From Pararoseomonas sp. SCSIO 73927 (GTDB lineage Bacteria; Pseudomonadota; Alphaproteobacteria; Acetobacterales; Acetobacteraceae): a DNA stretch of 64,000 bases. The position numbers and the translations under genes were made by a program. Positions 54,635-62,457 of this stretch are shown one piece after another. The notes beneath the pieces are model-generated. The model was not told the DNA's origin, ran no database searches, and saw only the letters and a program-made list of their open reading frames with translations. The stretch's first letter is position 1. Every line of letters begins with the position of its first letter. The stretch spans positions 1,364,001-1,428,000 of the forward strand of contig NZ_CP146232.1 of the NCBI RefSeq assembly GCF_037040815.1, in the 5' to 3' direction.

Positions 54635-56871
54635 GGATCTGCATCGCCTCTCCCGACATTGTCGGGCCGATCAACAATGGCGGGGTGGGCACGGCCTGCA
54701 CGGCGCTCGCCCAGTTCCTCGCGGCCGAGGGGCACGAGGTGACGCTGTTCTACACCTCCACTTTCTTCGAGCGCGGCGACCGCGAGGCCTGGGCGGCAGC
54801 CTACGCGCGGCAGGGCATCGCCATGATGTTCCTTGAGAGCGGCGGCCTGCCCGCGGTGCACCGCACGCCCAGCGTCTACGACGACGACAACCTCGCCCGC
54901 TCCTACCACGTGTACCGGCAGCTGAAGGACACGGCCTTCGACGTGATCCACTTCGTGGACTACATCGGCCTCGGCTACTTCACCGCCCTCGCCCGCTCCC
55001 AGGGCCTCGCGCTGCAGGGAACCGCGCTGACGGTCACGGCGCACTCGCCCACCCTCTGGTCGCGCCTATCCAACCTGCGGACGGTGGACGACATCACCTA
55101 CATGATCCGGGACCGGATGGAGCGGCGCCTGATCGCGCTCTGCGACCGGGTGATCAGTCCCAGCCGCTACATGCTGCGCTGGCTGCAGGAGAACGGCTTC
55201 ACCCTGCCCGCGCGGCAGCACGTCATCCCCAACCTCATGCCGCGCCGCCTGGCGCCCGCCGCGCCCGCGCCGGAGGCTTCCGCGCCCTCGGCGATCGGGG
55301 AGGTCGTGTTCTTCGGCCGCATCGAGCCGCGCAAGGGCCTGCTCGTCTTCTGCGACGCCATCGACCGGATCCGGGACCGGCTGCCGCCGGGGCTCCGCAT
55401 CACCTTTCTCGGCAAGTCCGGCGCGGACTACCCGCCCGCCAGCATCGAGGCCCGCGCCGCCCGCTGGGGCCGCGAGGTGCGGGTGCTGGACGACCTCGAC
55501 ACCTTCCAGGCGAACGACTACCTGCGCGCGCCCGGCCGCTTGGCCGTGCTCGCGGCGCTGTCCGACAACTCGCCCTACACGGTGCTGGAGTGCCTCTCCA
55601 ACCGCATCCCCTTCATCGCCTCAGACGTCGGCGGGGTCGCGGAGCTGATCGCGCCGGAGAGCCAGGACCGGGTGCTGTTCCAGCCCACCCCCGCCGCCCT
55701 GGCGGAACGGCTGGAGGCCGCGCTCGCCGCGCCCGCCGGCGGCTTCGGCCCCGCCGGCTCCGCGGTGCGGGAGGAGGAGACGGAGGAGGCCTTCCGCCGC
55801 CTGCACACCGAGATCGCGGCCCGGCTCGCGCGGCCCGCGCGTGCCCCCGCGGCCCGAGCGGCGACGGTCAGCGTCCTCATCCTCCACTACGAGCGGCCGG
55901 CGGGGCTGGCCCAGGCGCTGGCCGGGCTCGCCGCGCAGACCCGGGCGCCGGACGAGATCATCGTGGTGGACAATGGCAGCCGCACGGCGGCCGCGGTGGA
56001 GTTCCTGGCGGCGCTGGAGGCGGAGGGCCGGCCCGGCCTGCGGGTCCTCCGCATGGGCGAGAACGCCTACGAGCCCGCGGCGCGCAACGCCGGCGCCTAC
56101 GCCGCCACCGGCCAGTGGCTGCTGCACATGGACGACGACAACGTCCCCAAGCCGGAGGAGGTGGACACCTTCCTGCGCGCCGCCGAGACGAGCGGGGCCG
56201 ACCTGCTGACCTGCTTCAACGACCACTTCACCGGCGAGGTCCCGCCGGCAAGCGAGGCGGAAGCGGTGAAGCGCTTCATCGTCATGGGCGATTTCGGGCC
56301 ACTCGGCCTCATCGTGAACGGCTACGGCGACCTGAACTGCTTCGTCCGGCGCGACCTCTTCCTCGAGATCGGCGGCTTCGTCGTGGACGGGCGCTTCAAC
56401 CACGCCGAGGACTGGCGCTTCTTCGCCAAGGCCTGGTCGCGCGGGCTGAAGCTCGACGTCGTGCCGGAGGCGCTGATCTGGTACCGCACGGGGGAAGGCA
56501 GCTGGGGCGGCAGCTGGCGCAAGCGGGACCGCGCCGGCGCGCTCATGCGGGCCGCCGAGACCTACCTCTCCGTCGCCCCGCCCGCGCTCCGCCCCTTCCT
56601 CCTTCTCTCCCAGGGACTGTTCTGGAAGGCGCTGGAGGCCGAGACCGGCCGCCGTTCCCAGAACGTGGAGCTGACGATGCTGCGGCGCCAGGCCGCGCAG
56701 CTGACGGAGCGGACGGCGCTGCTGGAACTGGAGAACGAGAGGCTGCGCCAGCGGCTGGCCCAGGTGGGCGGCTTCGTCGAGCACCTGGCGGAGGAGCACC
56801 TGCCGGAGGACCCGGCGCTGCAACGTGGGGTCGCCTTCATCCGCCGCCTCGGCCGGAAGTACGCGAATTGA
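54631..56871 (+). CDS. Bifunctional glycosyltransferase (GT4 + GT2 fusion)
   Basis: A 746-residue protein. The first half (about 1-395) is GT-B/GT4: MRICIASPDIVGPINNGGVG, then VVFFGRIEPRKGLLVF and SPYTVLECLSNRIPFIASDVGG with the EX7E-type donor site. The second half (about 411-640) is GT-A/GT2: VSVLILHYERPAGLAQAL, IIVVDNGS and the metal-binding HMDDDN, then AEDWRFF. A coiled-coil tail follows (ELENERLRQRLAQVG). It would add two sugars in glycan assembly at the cytoplasmic face. The start is TTG at 54631, sharing TTGA with the upstream stop. There is no in-frame alternative near MRICIA. Confidence 0.88.
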   Translation: MRICIASPDIVGPINNGGVGTACTALAQFLAAEGHEVTLFYTSTFFERGDREAWAAAYARQGIAMMFLESGGLPAVHRTPSVYDDDNLARSYHVYRQLKDTAFDVIHFVDYIGLGYFTALARSQGLALQGTALTVTAHSPTLWSRLSNLRTVDDITYMIRDRMERRLIALCDRVISPSRYMLRWLQENGFTLPARQHVIPNLMPRRLAPAAPAPEASAPSAIGEVVFFGRIEPRKGLLVFCDAIDRIRDRLPPGLRITFLGKSGADYPPASIEARAARWGREVRVLDDLDTFQANDYLRAPGRLAVLAALSDNSPYTVLECLSNRIPFIASDVGGVAELIAPESQDRVLFQPTPAALAERLEAALAAPAGGFGPAGSAVREEETEEAFRRLHTEIAARLARPARAPAARAATVSVLILHYERPAGLAQALAGLAAQTRAPDEIIVVDNGSRTAAAVEFLAALEAEGRPGLRVLRMGENAYEPAARNAGAYAATGQWLLHMDDDNVPKPEEVDTFLRAAETSGADLLTCFNDHFTGEVPPASEAEAVKRFIVMGDFGPLGLIVNGYGDLNCFVRRDLFLEIGGFVVDGRFNHAEDWRFFAKAWSRGLKLDVVPEALIWYRTGEGSWGGSWRKRDRAGALMRAAETYLSVAPPALRPFLLLSQGLFWKALEAETGRRSQNVELTMLRRQAAQLTERTALLELENERLRQRLAQVGGFVEHLAEEHLPEDPALQRGVAFIRRLGRKYAN

Positions 56872-57737
56872 GGGCAGACGCGGCCCGCAGCGAGCCGGAC
56901 GCCACGCGGGAGATCCCGACGATCCTCGTGGAAGGGATGCCGGAGTTCCGCCTCCGGCCGGGCGAGCACCGTTACCGGATCGAGGGCGAGGCCCTGCCGA
57001 TCGACGTCTACGCGCGGCTGGTCGGCCCCGACCGGCCGCTGATCGTCTTCGGGCAGGGCATGGTCAAGCGCAGCGAGGTCTCCCTGCCCCGCTTCCAGCG
57101 CCTCGACTGGGTGCGGCACTTCCCGGAGAACGTCATGATTCTCAGCGACCCCACGCTGGGCCTCGACCCCGGGCTCGGGCTGGGCTGGCTGCTCGGCACG
57201 GCCGAGCACCCCGTGCTGCCCCGCATCCTGGAACTGGTGGAGCGGGCCAGGGACGGAATCGGCCTGTCGAACCGGCAGGTCCTGTTCTTCGGCAGCTCCG
57301 CCGGCGGCTTCGGCTCGCTCATGCTCGCCTCCCGGCTGGAAGGCTCCTCCGCCTTCGTCAACAACCCGCAGACCGACGTGCTGCAATTCCGGCGCGGCGG
57401 CGTGGCCCACCTGCTGCGCGTCGCCTTCGGCGGCATCGCGCCGGCAGAGGCCGCGGAGCGCTTCGGCGCGCGCTTCTCCTTCATCGAGGCCCTGCGGCAG
57501 GGCGCGACGATGCCCCGCACCTACTACCTGCAGAACACACTCGACGCGGACCACTACGAGGACCAGCTACTACCGCTGCTCTCGGCCCTGCGCGGCCTTG
57601 GCCCCGGCAACGACGATCTCGGCGGACGACGCTTCGTGCTGGACCTCTACGCGGATGAGAGAAAACTGCACAACCCGGTCGGGCTGCAGCGCGTGCTCTC
57701 CTGCATGGACGTGGTCAGGCCCTGGATTTCCGGCTGA
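56868..57737 (+). CDS. Alpha/beta-hydrolase-fold protein in the glycan cluster
   Basis: A 289-residue protein with nucleophile elbow FFGSSAGGFGSLM (Ser144) and a flanking VRHFPENVMILSDP strand. The catalytic His is probably in the late KLHNPVG. It begins with TTG at 56868, again overlapping the previous stop as TTGA, so it is coupled to the glycosyltransferase. It may act as a glycan esterase/acyltransferase or a scaffolding hydrolase. No precise family was recognised. A start at ATG 56938 is less likely. Confidence 0.72.
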   Translation: MRADAARSEPDATREIPTILVEGMPEFRLRPGEHRYRIEGEALPIDVYARLVGPDRPLIVFGQGMVKRSEVSLPRFQRLDWVRHFPENVMILSDPTLGLDPGLGLGWLLGTAEHPVLPRILELVERARDGIGLSNRQVLFFGSSAGGFGSLMLASRLEGSSAFVNNPQTDVLQFRRGGVAHLLRVAFGGIAPAEAAERFGARFSFIEALRQGATMPRTYYLQNTLDADHYEDQLLPLLSALRGLGPGNDDLGGRRFVLDLYADERKLHNPVGLQRVLSCMDVVRPWISG

Positions 57738-57770
57738 ACGGGGGGGGTCTCGTCCTGACGGGTTCGGAGG

Positions 57771-57819
57771 CAGGGGGCGCCGCCCCCTGAAACCCCCGCC
57801 AAGGGCCTGAGGCCCTTGG
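57771..57819 (+). repeat. Double hairpin after the hydrolase gene (GC-rich intergenic palindromes)
   Basis: Two hairpins in tandem: CAGGGGGCG-C-CGCCCCCTG (57771-57789), and CCAAGGGCC-TGA-GGCCCTTGG (57799-57819), followed by AACCCCTTCTGGCTGCC. They lie about 33 bases after the stop and probably end the glycan transcript. The block reads like a generic palindromic intergenic repeat. Confidence 0.6.
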
Positions 57820-57949
57820 AACCCCTTCTGGCTGCCGCCACGCCGTCCTGAGACGGTAGCTCTGCATGGAGGGCTTTATCCTGACCTTGCAGTCGCCTCG
57901 GGTCACCGGCCCGAGGCGCACCGTCAGCAGGGTAAAACCACCTACTAGA

Positions 57950-58005
57950 AAAAGATGATGGTGAGGGGTCCGGGGAGAGGAAGAATTCCATCTTCCTCTC
58001 CCCGG
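57950..58005 (-). repeat. Dispersed hairpin/terminator element, copy 5
   Basis: A perfect 15-bp stem (CCGGGGAGAGGAAGA / TCTTCCTCTCCCCGG) with a six-base loop at 57970-58005. On the minus strand it is followed by CCCCTCACCATCATCTTTTT. It lies 27 bases beyond the stop of the UDP-glucose dehydrogenase gene, in the sense expected for its terminator. Confidence 0.75.
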
Positions 58006-58032
58006 GACAGACCGCCAGCCCCGATCCTTCGC

Positions 58033-59337
58033 CTACGGGCGTCCGATGGAGGAGTAGTTGAGGCCGCACTCGCGGAAGGCTTCGGGGTCCCATGCGTTGC
58101 GGAGGTCCAGCACCACGTCGCCCTTCATGGCCGCTTGCAGGCGCTTGGGCGAGAGGGCGCGGAACTCGTTCCACTCCGTCAGCAGCACCACCGCGTCCGC
58201 GCCTTCTGCCGCCTCCAGCGCGCCCTCGGCGAAGACGGTGTTGGCCGGCAGCAGCTGCTTGGCGTGGGCGGGCTGGGGGTCGAAGGCCCGGATCGTGGCG
58301 CCTGCCGCGGCCAGGCGCGGCACGACGACGAGCGACGGCGCGTCGCGCATGTCGTCCGTCTCCGGCTTGAAGGTCAGCCCGAGCACGGCCACCGTCTTGC
58401 CCGCCACCGACCCGCCCAGGGCCGCGACCACGCGCTCGGCCATCTGCTCCTTGCGCGCGTCGTTGGCCGCGATCGTCTGCTCGACGATCGTCACCGGCGC
58501 CCCGAGCTCCTGGGCCGTGCGGGCCAGCGCCAGCGTGTCCTTGGGGAAGCACGAGCCGCCGTAGCCCGGGCCCGCGTGCAGGAACTTGCGCCCGATCCGC
58601 CCGTCCAGCCCCATCCCGCGCGCCACGTCGTGCACGTTCGCCCCGGCGCGCTCGCAGAGGTCGGCCATCTGGTTGATGAAGGTGATCTTGACCGCCAGGA
58701 ACGCGTTCGCCGCGTACTTGATCAGCTCCGCCGTCTCGATCCCCGTCTGCACGATCGGCGTCTCGATGAGGTAGAGCGGACGGTACAGCCGCCGCAGCAC
58801 CTGGAACGCCCGGTCGTCCTCGGCCCCGATCACCACGCGGTCCGGGCGCATGAAGTCGGCGATCGCGCTGCCCTCGCGCAGGAACTCGGGGTTCGACGCC
58901 ACCACGATCTCGTGCCCCGGCCGCACCTCGTCCAGCACCGCCTTGATCCGCCGCCCCGTGCCCACCGGCACGGTCGACTTCGTCACCAGCACCAGCGGGC
59001 CGCGGGCCGCGCGGGCCACCTGCTCGGCCGCCGCGAACACGTAGGAGAGGTCCGCGTGCCCGTCGCCGCGCCGCGACGGCGTGCCCACCGCCAGGAACAC
59101 CGCGTCCGCCCCCTCCATCGCCTCCTCGAGCGCGGTGGTGAAGCTCAGCCGCCCGTCCCGGACGTTCTCCTCCACCAGCTTGTCCAGCCCGGGCTCGTAG
59201 ATCGGAATGCGCCCGTCCCGCAGCGCCTCCACCTTGGAGGCCTCCGTGTCCACCACGCAGACATCCACCCCGAACTCGGCAAAGCAGGCACCGGACACGA
59301 GCCCGACATACCCGGCACCGATCATCGCGACGCGCAT
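58033..59337 (-). CDS. ugd: UDP-glucose 6-dehydrogenase
   Basis: A 434-residue enzyme that oxidises UDP-glucose to UDP-glucuronate, a precursor of acidic polysaccharides. It has the NAD motif IGAGYVGLVSGACFAEFG, VGTPSRRGDGHADLSYV, SNPEFLREG, and catalytic Cys in GPGYGGSCFPKDT. ATG 59337 follows AGGGGAA. An upstream in-frame start at 59376 is unlikely. It is on the opposite strand from the glycosyltransferase genes and feeds the same pathway. Confidence 0.95.
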   Translation of the reverse strand: MRVAMIGAGYVGLVSGACFAEFGVDVCVVDTEASKVEALRDGRIPIYEPGLDKLVEENVRDGRLSFTTALEEAMEGADAVFLAVGTPSRRGDGHADLSYVFAAAEQVARAARGPLVLVTKSTVPVGTGRRIKAVLDEVRPGHEIVVASNPEFLREGSAIADFMRPDRVVIGAEDDRAFQVLRRLYRPLYLIETPIVQTGIETAELIKYAANAFLAVKITFINQMADLCERAGANVHDVARGMGLDGRIGRKFLHAGPGYGGSCFPKDTLALARTAQELGAPVTIVEQTIAANDARKEQMAERVVAALGGSVAGKTVAVLGLTFKPETDDMRDAPSLVVVPRLAAAGATIRAFDPQPAHAKQLLPANTVFAEGALEAAEGADAVVLLTEWNEFRALSPKRLQAAMKGDVVLDLRNAWDPEAFRECGLNYSSIGRP

Positions 59338-59557
59338 CGATTTCCCCTGCGAGGTCAGGGCCGCCCAGGCCCGCACCCCGCCTCCCTATCCCACCACCAC
59401 GCCCGCGACCATCCCCGCCATGCCGCAACTGCGAAATTCCTTCCGACCCCGATACACAAACAGCATGCACTTGCGAAACGGGTGGACGAGAGGATAGGAA
59501 TATCAGGACCTTGAGGGGGGCATTCCTCCTCGCCCCTCCTTTCCCGGTGACCGGCCC

Positions 59558-60328
59558 TTGGAGCGACCCATCGACGATCCTCCGGCCCCCGGCAGCGTCC
59601 ACCGCTTCAAGGTGCGCTTCCCCGGGAACCGGCCGCAGATCATCGACTATATGGACGATGATTCGATCCACCTGCACGTCAGCCTGCGCCCAGCGGCCGA
59701 GCTGATCGTGCTGAACGACTTCATCGGCGGGTCCTGGAACGGGCAGGTCGAGCTTCCCCTGCCCCGGCTGCGCCCGGACGAAGCGCTGATGCTGGAGCTG
59801 CATTTCGGCGCGGAAGGGCTGGAGGTCTGGGCGGGCGGGCAGCGCGCCGTCTTCGCCGACCGCCGCGGCGTCGTCTCCGAGGCGCGGGCGCTGCGCACGA
59901 GCGAGGGCGTGTCCCTGCTCAGGGAGGATCCCGCGCTGCCGGATCCGCCCGCCGCCCCCTCCCTGCCCGGCGAGGGGCGATTCGCCGGCGCGATCGATCG
60001 CTGCAGCGAGTCCCTGGTGCGCGGATGGGCGGCGGACCTCGACCGCCCGGGAAGTCCCGTGCAGGTGGAGATCCTCGTGGACGGCCAGGTGCAGGGCCGC
60101 GTCTCCGCGAGCAGGCTGCGGAACGACCTCACCCGGATGGACCCGGAGCTCGGCGCCACCGGCTTCCTCTTCCGCTTCCCCAGGCCGCTGGAGCCCAAGG
60201 GCCGCGACGTCGACGTCGTCGTCCGCATTGCCGGGCAGCGGGTGGAACTGGCCCACAGCCCCTGGCCGGTCTTCCGCGCCGTGCCTGACGAGCTCCAGCC
60301 GCTCCAGGCCCCTGCCGAGATCACCTAG
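59558..60328 (+). CDS. Galectin-like lectin-domain protein 2
   Basis: A 256-residue protein. HLHVSLRPAAELIVLNDFIG (about residues 38-57) then GSWNGQVELPLP follows the galectin order His...Arg-Pro...Val-x-Asn...Trp. The usual final Glu-x-Arg is replaced by Val-Glu-Leu, so sugar affinity may differ. The C-terminal module CSESLVRGWAADL, VEILVDGQVQGRVSASR and SPWPVF matches that of the 53675 protein. No signal peptide. Start is TTG at 59558 (uncertain; ATG 59653 would cut the first beta strands). Confidence 0.6.
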   Translation: MERPIDDPPAPGSVHRFKVRFPGNRPQIIDYMDDDSIHLHVSLRPAAELIVLNDFIGGSWNGQVELPLPRLRPDEALMLELHFGAEGLEVWAGGQRAVFADRRGVVSEARALRTSEGVSLLREDPALPDPPAAPSLPGEGRFAGAIDRCSESLVRGWAADLDRPGSPVQVEILVDGQVQGRVSASRLRNDLTRMDPELGATGFLFRFPRPLEPKGRDVDVVVRIAGQRVELAHSPWPVFRAVPDELQPLQAPAEIT

Positions 60329-60349
60329 GGCTGCGGGGCCGCCCTTCCC

Positions 60350-61435
60350 TCACGCAAGGCGGTGCGGCAGCCCGGCTTCCTCGACGTAGCTCCTGAAAAG
60401 GGCGTAGCGGGCTGGGTAGCCGGCCAGGAAGCCGGAGGGATCCGCCAGCTCGCGCAGGGCGGCGATGTCCCGGACCTTCATCGCCTCCTCCAGCGCGACG
60501 GAGGGCAGCCCCAGATGCTCGCAGAGCTCCTGCGTCCGCCTGTCATGGACGAGCCAGAGCGCGGGAACCCCGGCCTGCAGCGCGAACATGTTGCCGTGGA
60601 AGCGGCTGCCGAGGCTGAAGGCGTAGCGCCGCATGTGCTCCAGCCAGGCATCGGTCTCGAAGAACTTGTGGAACCGCGCCCGGCAATAGGCGGAGTAATC
60701 CTCCGGGCTGAGGTCCTGCGTCCGGAAGAAGCGCTCCATCCGGGGATCGTCGGGCGGCACGGCGCCGGCCCGGACGCTCTCCTCGTACCCCTCCTGCTGC
60801 CCGATCATGTCGAAGCCGCCTGCGACGGCCCATCTCACCAGGGGCCCTTCGCGGTTCATCGAAGTGTAGTTGAAGGCGACGCGCCCCTCTTCCGTGCCGG
60901 CTTCGGCCAGCGGCCGGTCCAGCGCGTAGGGGAAGGACGGCGACCGGCTGAGAAAGCAGGACTGGCAGCCCACGACGGCGGCGTTGGTGATGCCGAACCG
61001 CTCCAGCACCTCGGCGGTGAAGCGGCCGCGCACCGCGATCCGCCGGGACCGCTCCGCGATGATCCGCAGCAGCCGCAGCGTCGCCTCCGGGACCGTGGTG
61101 CCGGCCTCCGCGCCGGAGGGCGCCTGCGCGCCGAGGCCGAACACGACGACCGGCCGGTCCACCCGGGCGAGGTTCGCCGCCATGGCCTCGTGGAAGGGGG
61201 AGAGGCCGTTCTGGGTGGTGCCGAGCCGGATCGCGTTCGCCATGACGACGACGATGTGCGAGAGGCCCTGCGCCCTCTCCGCCTCCGCCCCTGTCCAGGC
61301 GCGGCCGGTGGGCAGCTCGACATGGTCCTGCAGCAGCCTGCGCGCCGCCACGGCGTGGAGGAGGTTGCCCGTATTGTCCGGGCGCAGGGGCCGGTACACC
61401 GTGCCCGTCCCGATGACGCCGGGAACTCCGGGCAT
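60350..61435 (-). CDS. Polysaccharide pyruvyl transferase family protein
   Basis: A 361-residue protein. RPDNTGNLLHAVAARRLLQD near the start, VVVFGLGAQAP in the middle and FSLGSRFHGNMFALQAGVPAL near the end are the pattern of the CsaB/polysaccharide pyruvyl transferase superfamily, which adds ketal pyruvate from PEP to sugars. Start ATG 61435 has AGGAGAG upstream. It converges with the lectin-like gene. It likely modifies the glycan made by this region. Confidence 0.88.
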   Translation of the reverse strand: MPGVPGVIGTGTVYRPLRPDNTGNLLHAVAARRLLQDHVELPTGRAWTGAEAERAQGLSHIVVVMANAIRLGTTQNGLSPFHEAMAANLARVDRPVVVFGLGAQAPSGAEAGTTVPEATLRLLRIIAERSRRIAVRGRFTAEVLERFGITNAAVVGCQSCFLSRSPSFPYALDRPLAEAGTEEGRVAFNYTSMNREGPLVRWAVAGGFDMIGQQEGYEESVRAGAVPPDDPRMERFFRTQDLSPEDYSAYCRARFHKFFETDAWLEHMRRYAFSLGSRFHGNMFALQAGVPALWLVHDRRTQELCEHLGLPSVALEEAMKVRDIAALRELADPSGFLAGYPARYALFRSYVEEAGLPHRLA

Positions 61436-61541
61436 CCATCTCTCCTGGCCATGCCCTCGGCCGTGAACGGCGCCACGGCAGGATCCGCCCCGCACGGGGG
61501 CGCGCCTCGGCGGCCCTGCCGGGGGCGTCGTGGTAGCCCGG

Positions 61542-62087
61542 CTAGATCCTCTCGTCCACGGGCTCGGCGCGGCCCTCCATGCTCTCCGGCTCGCCCTCCC
61601 GGAGATCCTCCGCACCGGAGCTGCCCCCCCGGGAATCGCTCCCGTCAGGATCGTCGCCGAGCACGGCCTCCCCATGGGCTGCCAGCTCGGCCAGGCTGGT
61701 CCCGTCGAGCACCGTGGCCGTGGCGTCGCGCACCTGCCGCATCAACCGCTGGATGGCGCAGGCCTGCGGGCGCGGACAGTCCAGACAGGCGCGGTAGGCG
61801 GTGAGGCTGGCGCAGGGGATGGGCGCCAGCGGGCCGTCGATGGCGCGGATGATGTCCCCGACCCGGATGATACGGGGTGGCTGCGCCAGGCCGTAGCCCC
61901 CCGCCTTGCCCCGGCGGCTGAAGACGAAGCCGTGCCGCCGCAGGTCGAGGAGGATCGCCTCCAGGAACTTGTGCGGGGCGTGAGCGCGCAGCGCGATGTC
62001 CAGAATTGTCATGGTCGGGCTCTCCGGCGCCCCCTGCGCCAGGATCGCCAGAGCCCGCAGCCCGTACTTCGCCTTCTGGGTCAGCAT
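61542..62087 (-). CDS. Rrf2-family transcriptional regulator with four cysteines
   Basis: A 181-residue protein with the family N-terminus MLTQKAKYGLRALAIL, a winged helix (HKFLEAILLDLRRHGFV) and a cysteine group at 92, 101, 104 and 110 suited to bind an iron-sulfur cluster, as in IscR, NsrR and RirA. The C-terminal 40 residues are acidic and probably disordered. It may sense iron, NO or redox state. Its target is unknown, but the region upstream has a dyad. Confidence 0.9.
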   Translation of the reverse strand: MLTQKAKYGLRALAILAQGAPESPTMTILDIALRAHAPHKFLEAILLDLRRHGFVFSRRGKAGGYGLAQPPRIIRVGDIIRAIDGPLAPIPCASLTAYRACLDCPRPQACAIQRLMRQVRDATATVLDGTSLAELAAHGEAVLGDDPDGSDSRGGSSGAEDLREGEPESMEGRAEPVDERI

Positions 62088-62457
62088 CGTCCGGGTTTAG
62101 CCAGGGCGGGCGGGCATCACCAGCGGTCTCGCGGGGGGCCGCGCCGACACCCCCGCAGGGGCTCCCGTCGCAGTGCCCACCGGAGCCGTGGCCCCGTTCC
62201 CCGCTGCCCCGCGCCGGGGCGGATCACGGGCGGGGGCGCCGCACGCCCCGGTTGCAGGCGGCGGCAGGCCGCCGCCGAGCTGACCCGGGCGGAGAGGCAG
62301 TGATTTCACAATAATTTACCCTTGGAGGACGGGTTATTGCAGGGCCTCGCGTCCTTGCCAGGGGGCCGATGGTCGGCCAAGGTTGATCGGTGGTCCGCGG
62401 GAAGTAATTCCGGAGAACTTCGGGGGTTTTCTGCACGCGGTGGTTGAGGGTGACACT
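62088..62457. promoter_or_regulatory. Divergent regulatory region between the Rrf2 gene and the repeat-protein gene
   Basis: No gene is apparent. At 62309-62339 CAATAA and TTATTG flank a stretch with CCC/GGG, giving an imperfect inverted repeat with A/T-rich ends, a candidate Rrf2 operator or promoter. Near 62400 GGAAGTAATTCC is a second short dyad. Neither matches a named consensus well enough to assign. Confidence 0.35.

Noticed and set aside
57647..60256. An 869-codon minus-strand frame covering ugd and both flanks
   Set aside because: It is a shadow of ugd in another frame. The true reading with NAD motif and catalytic Cys is 58033-59337.
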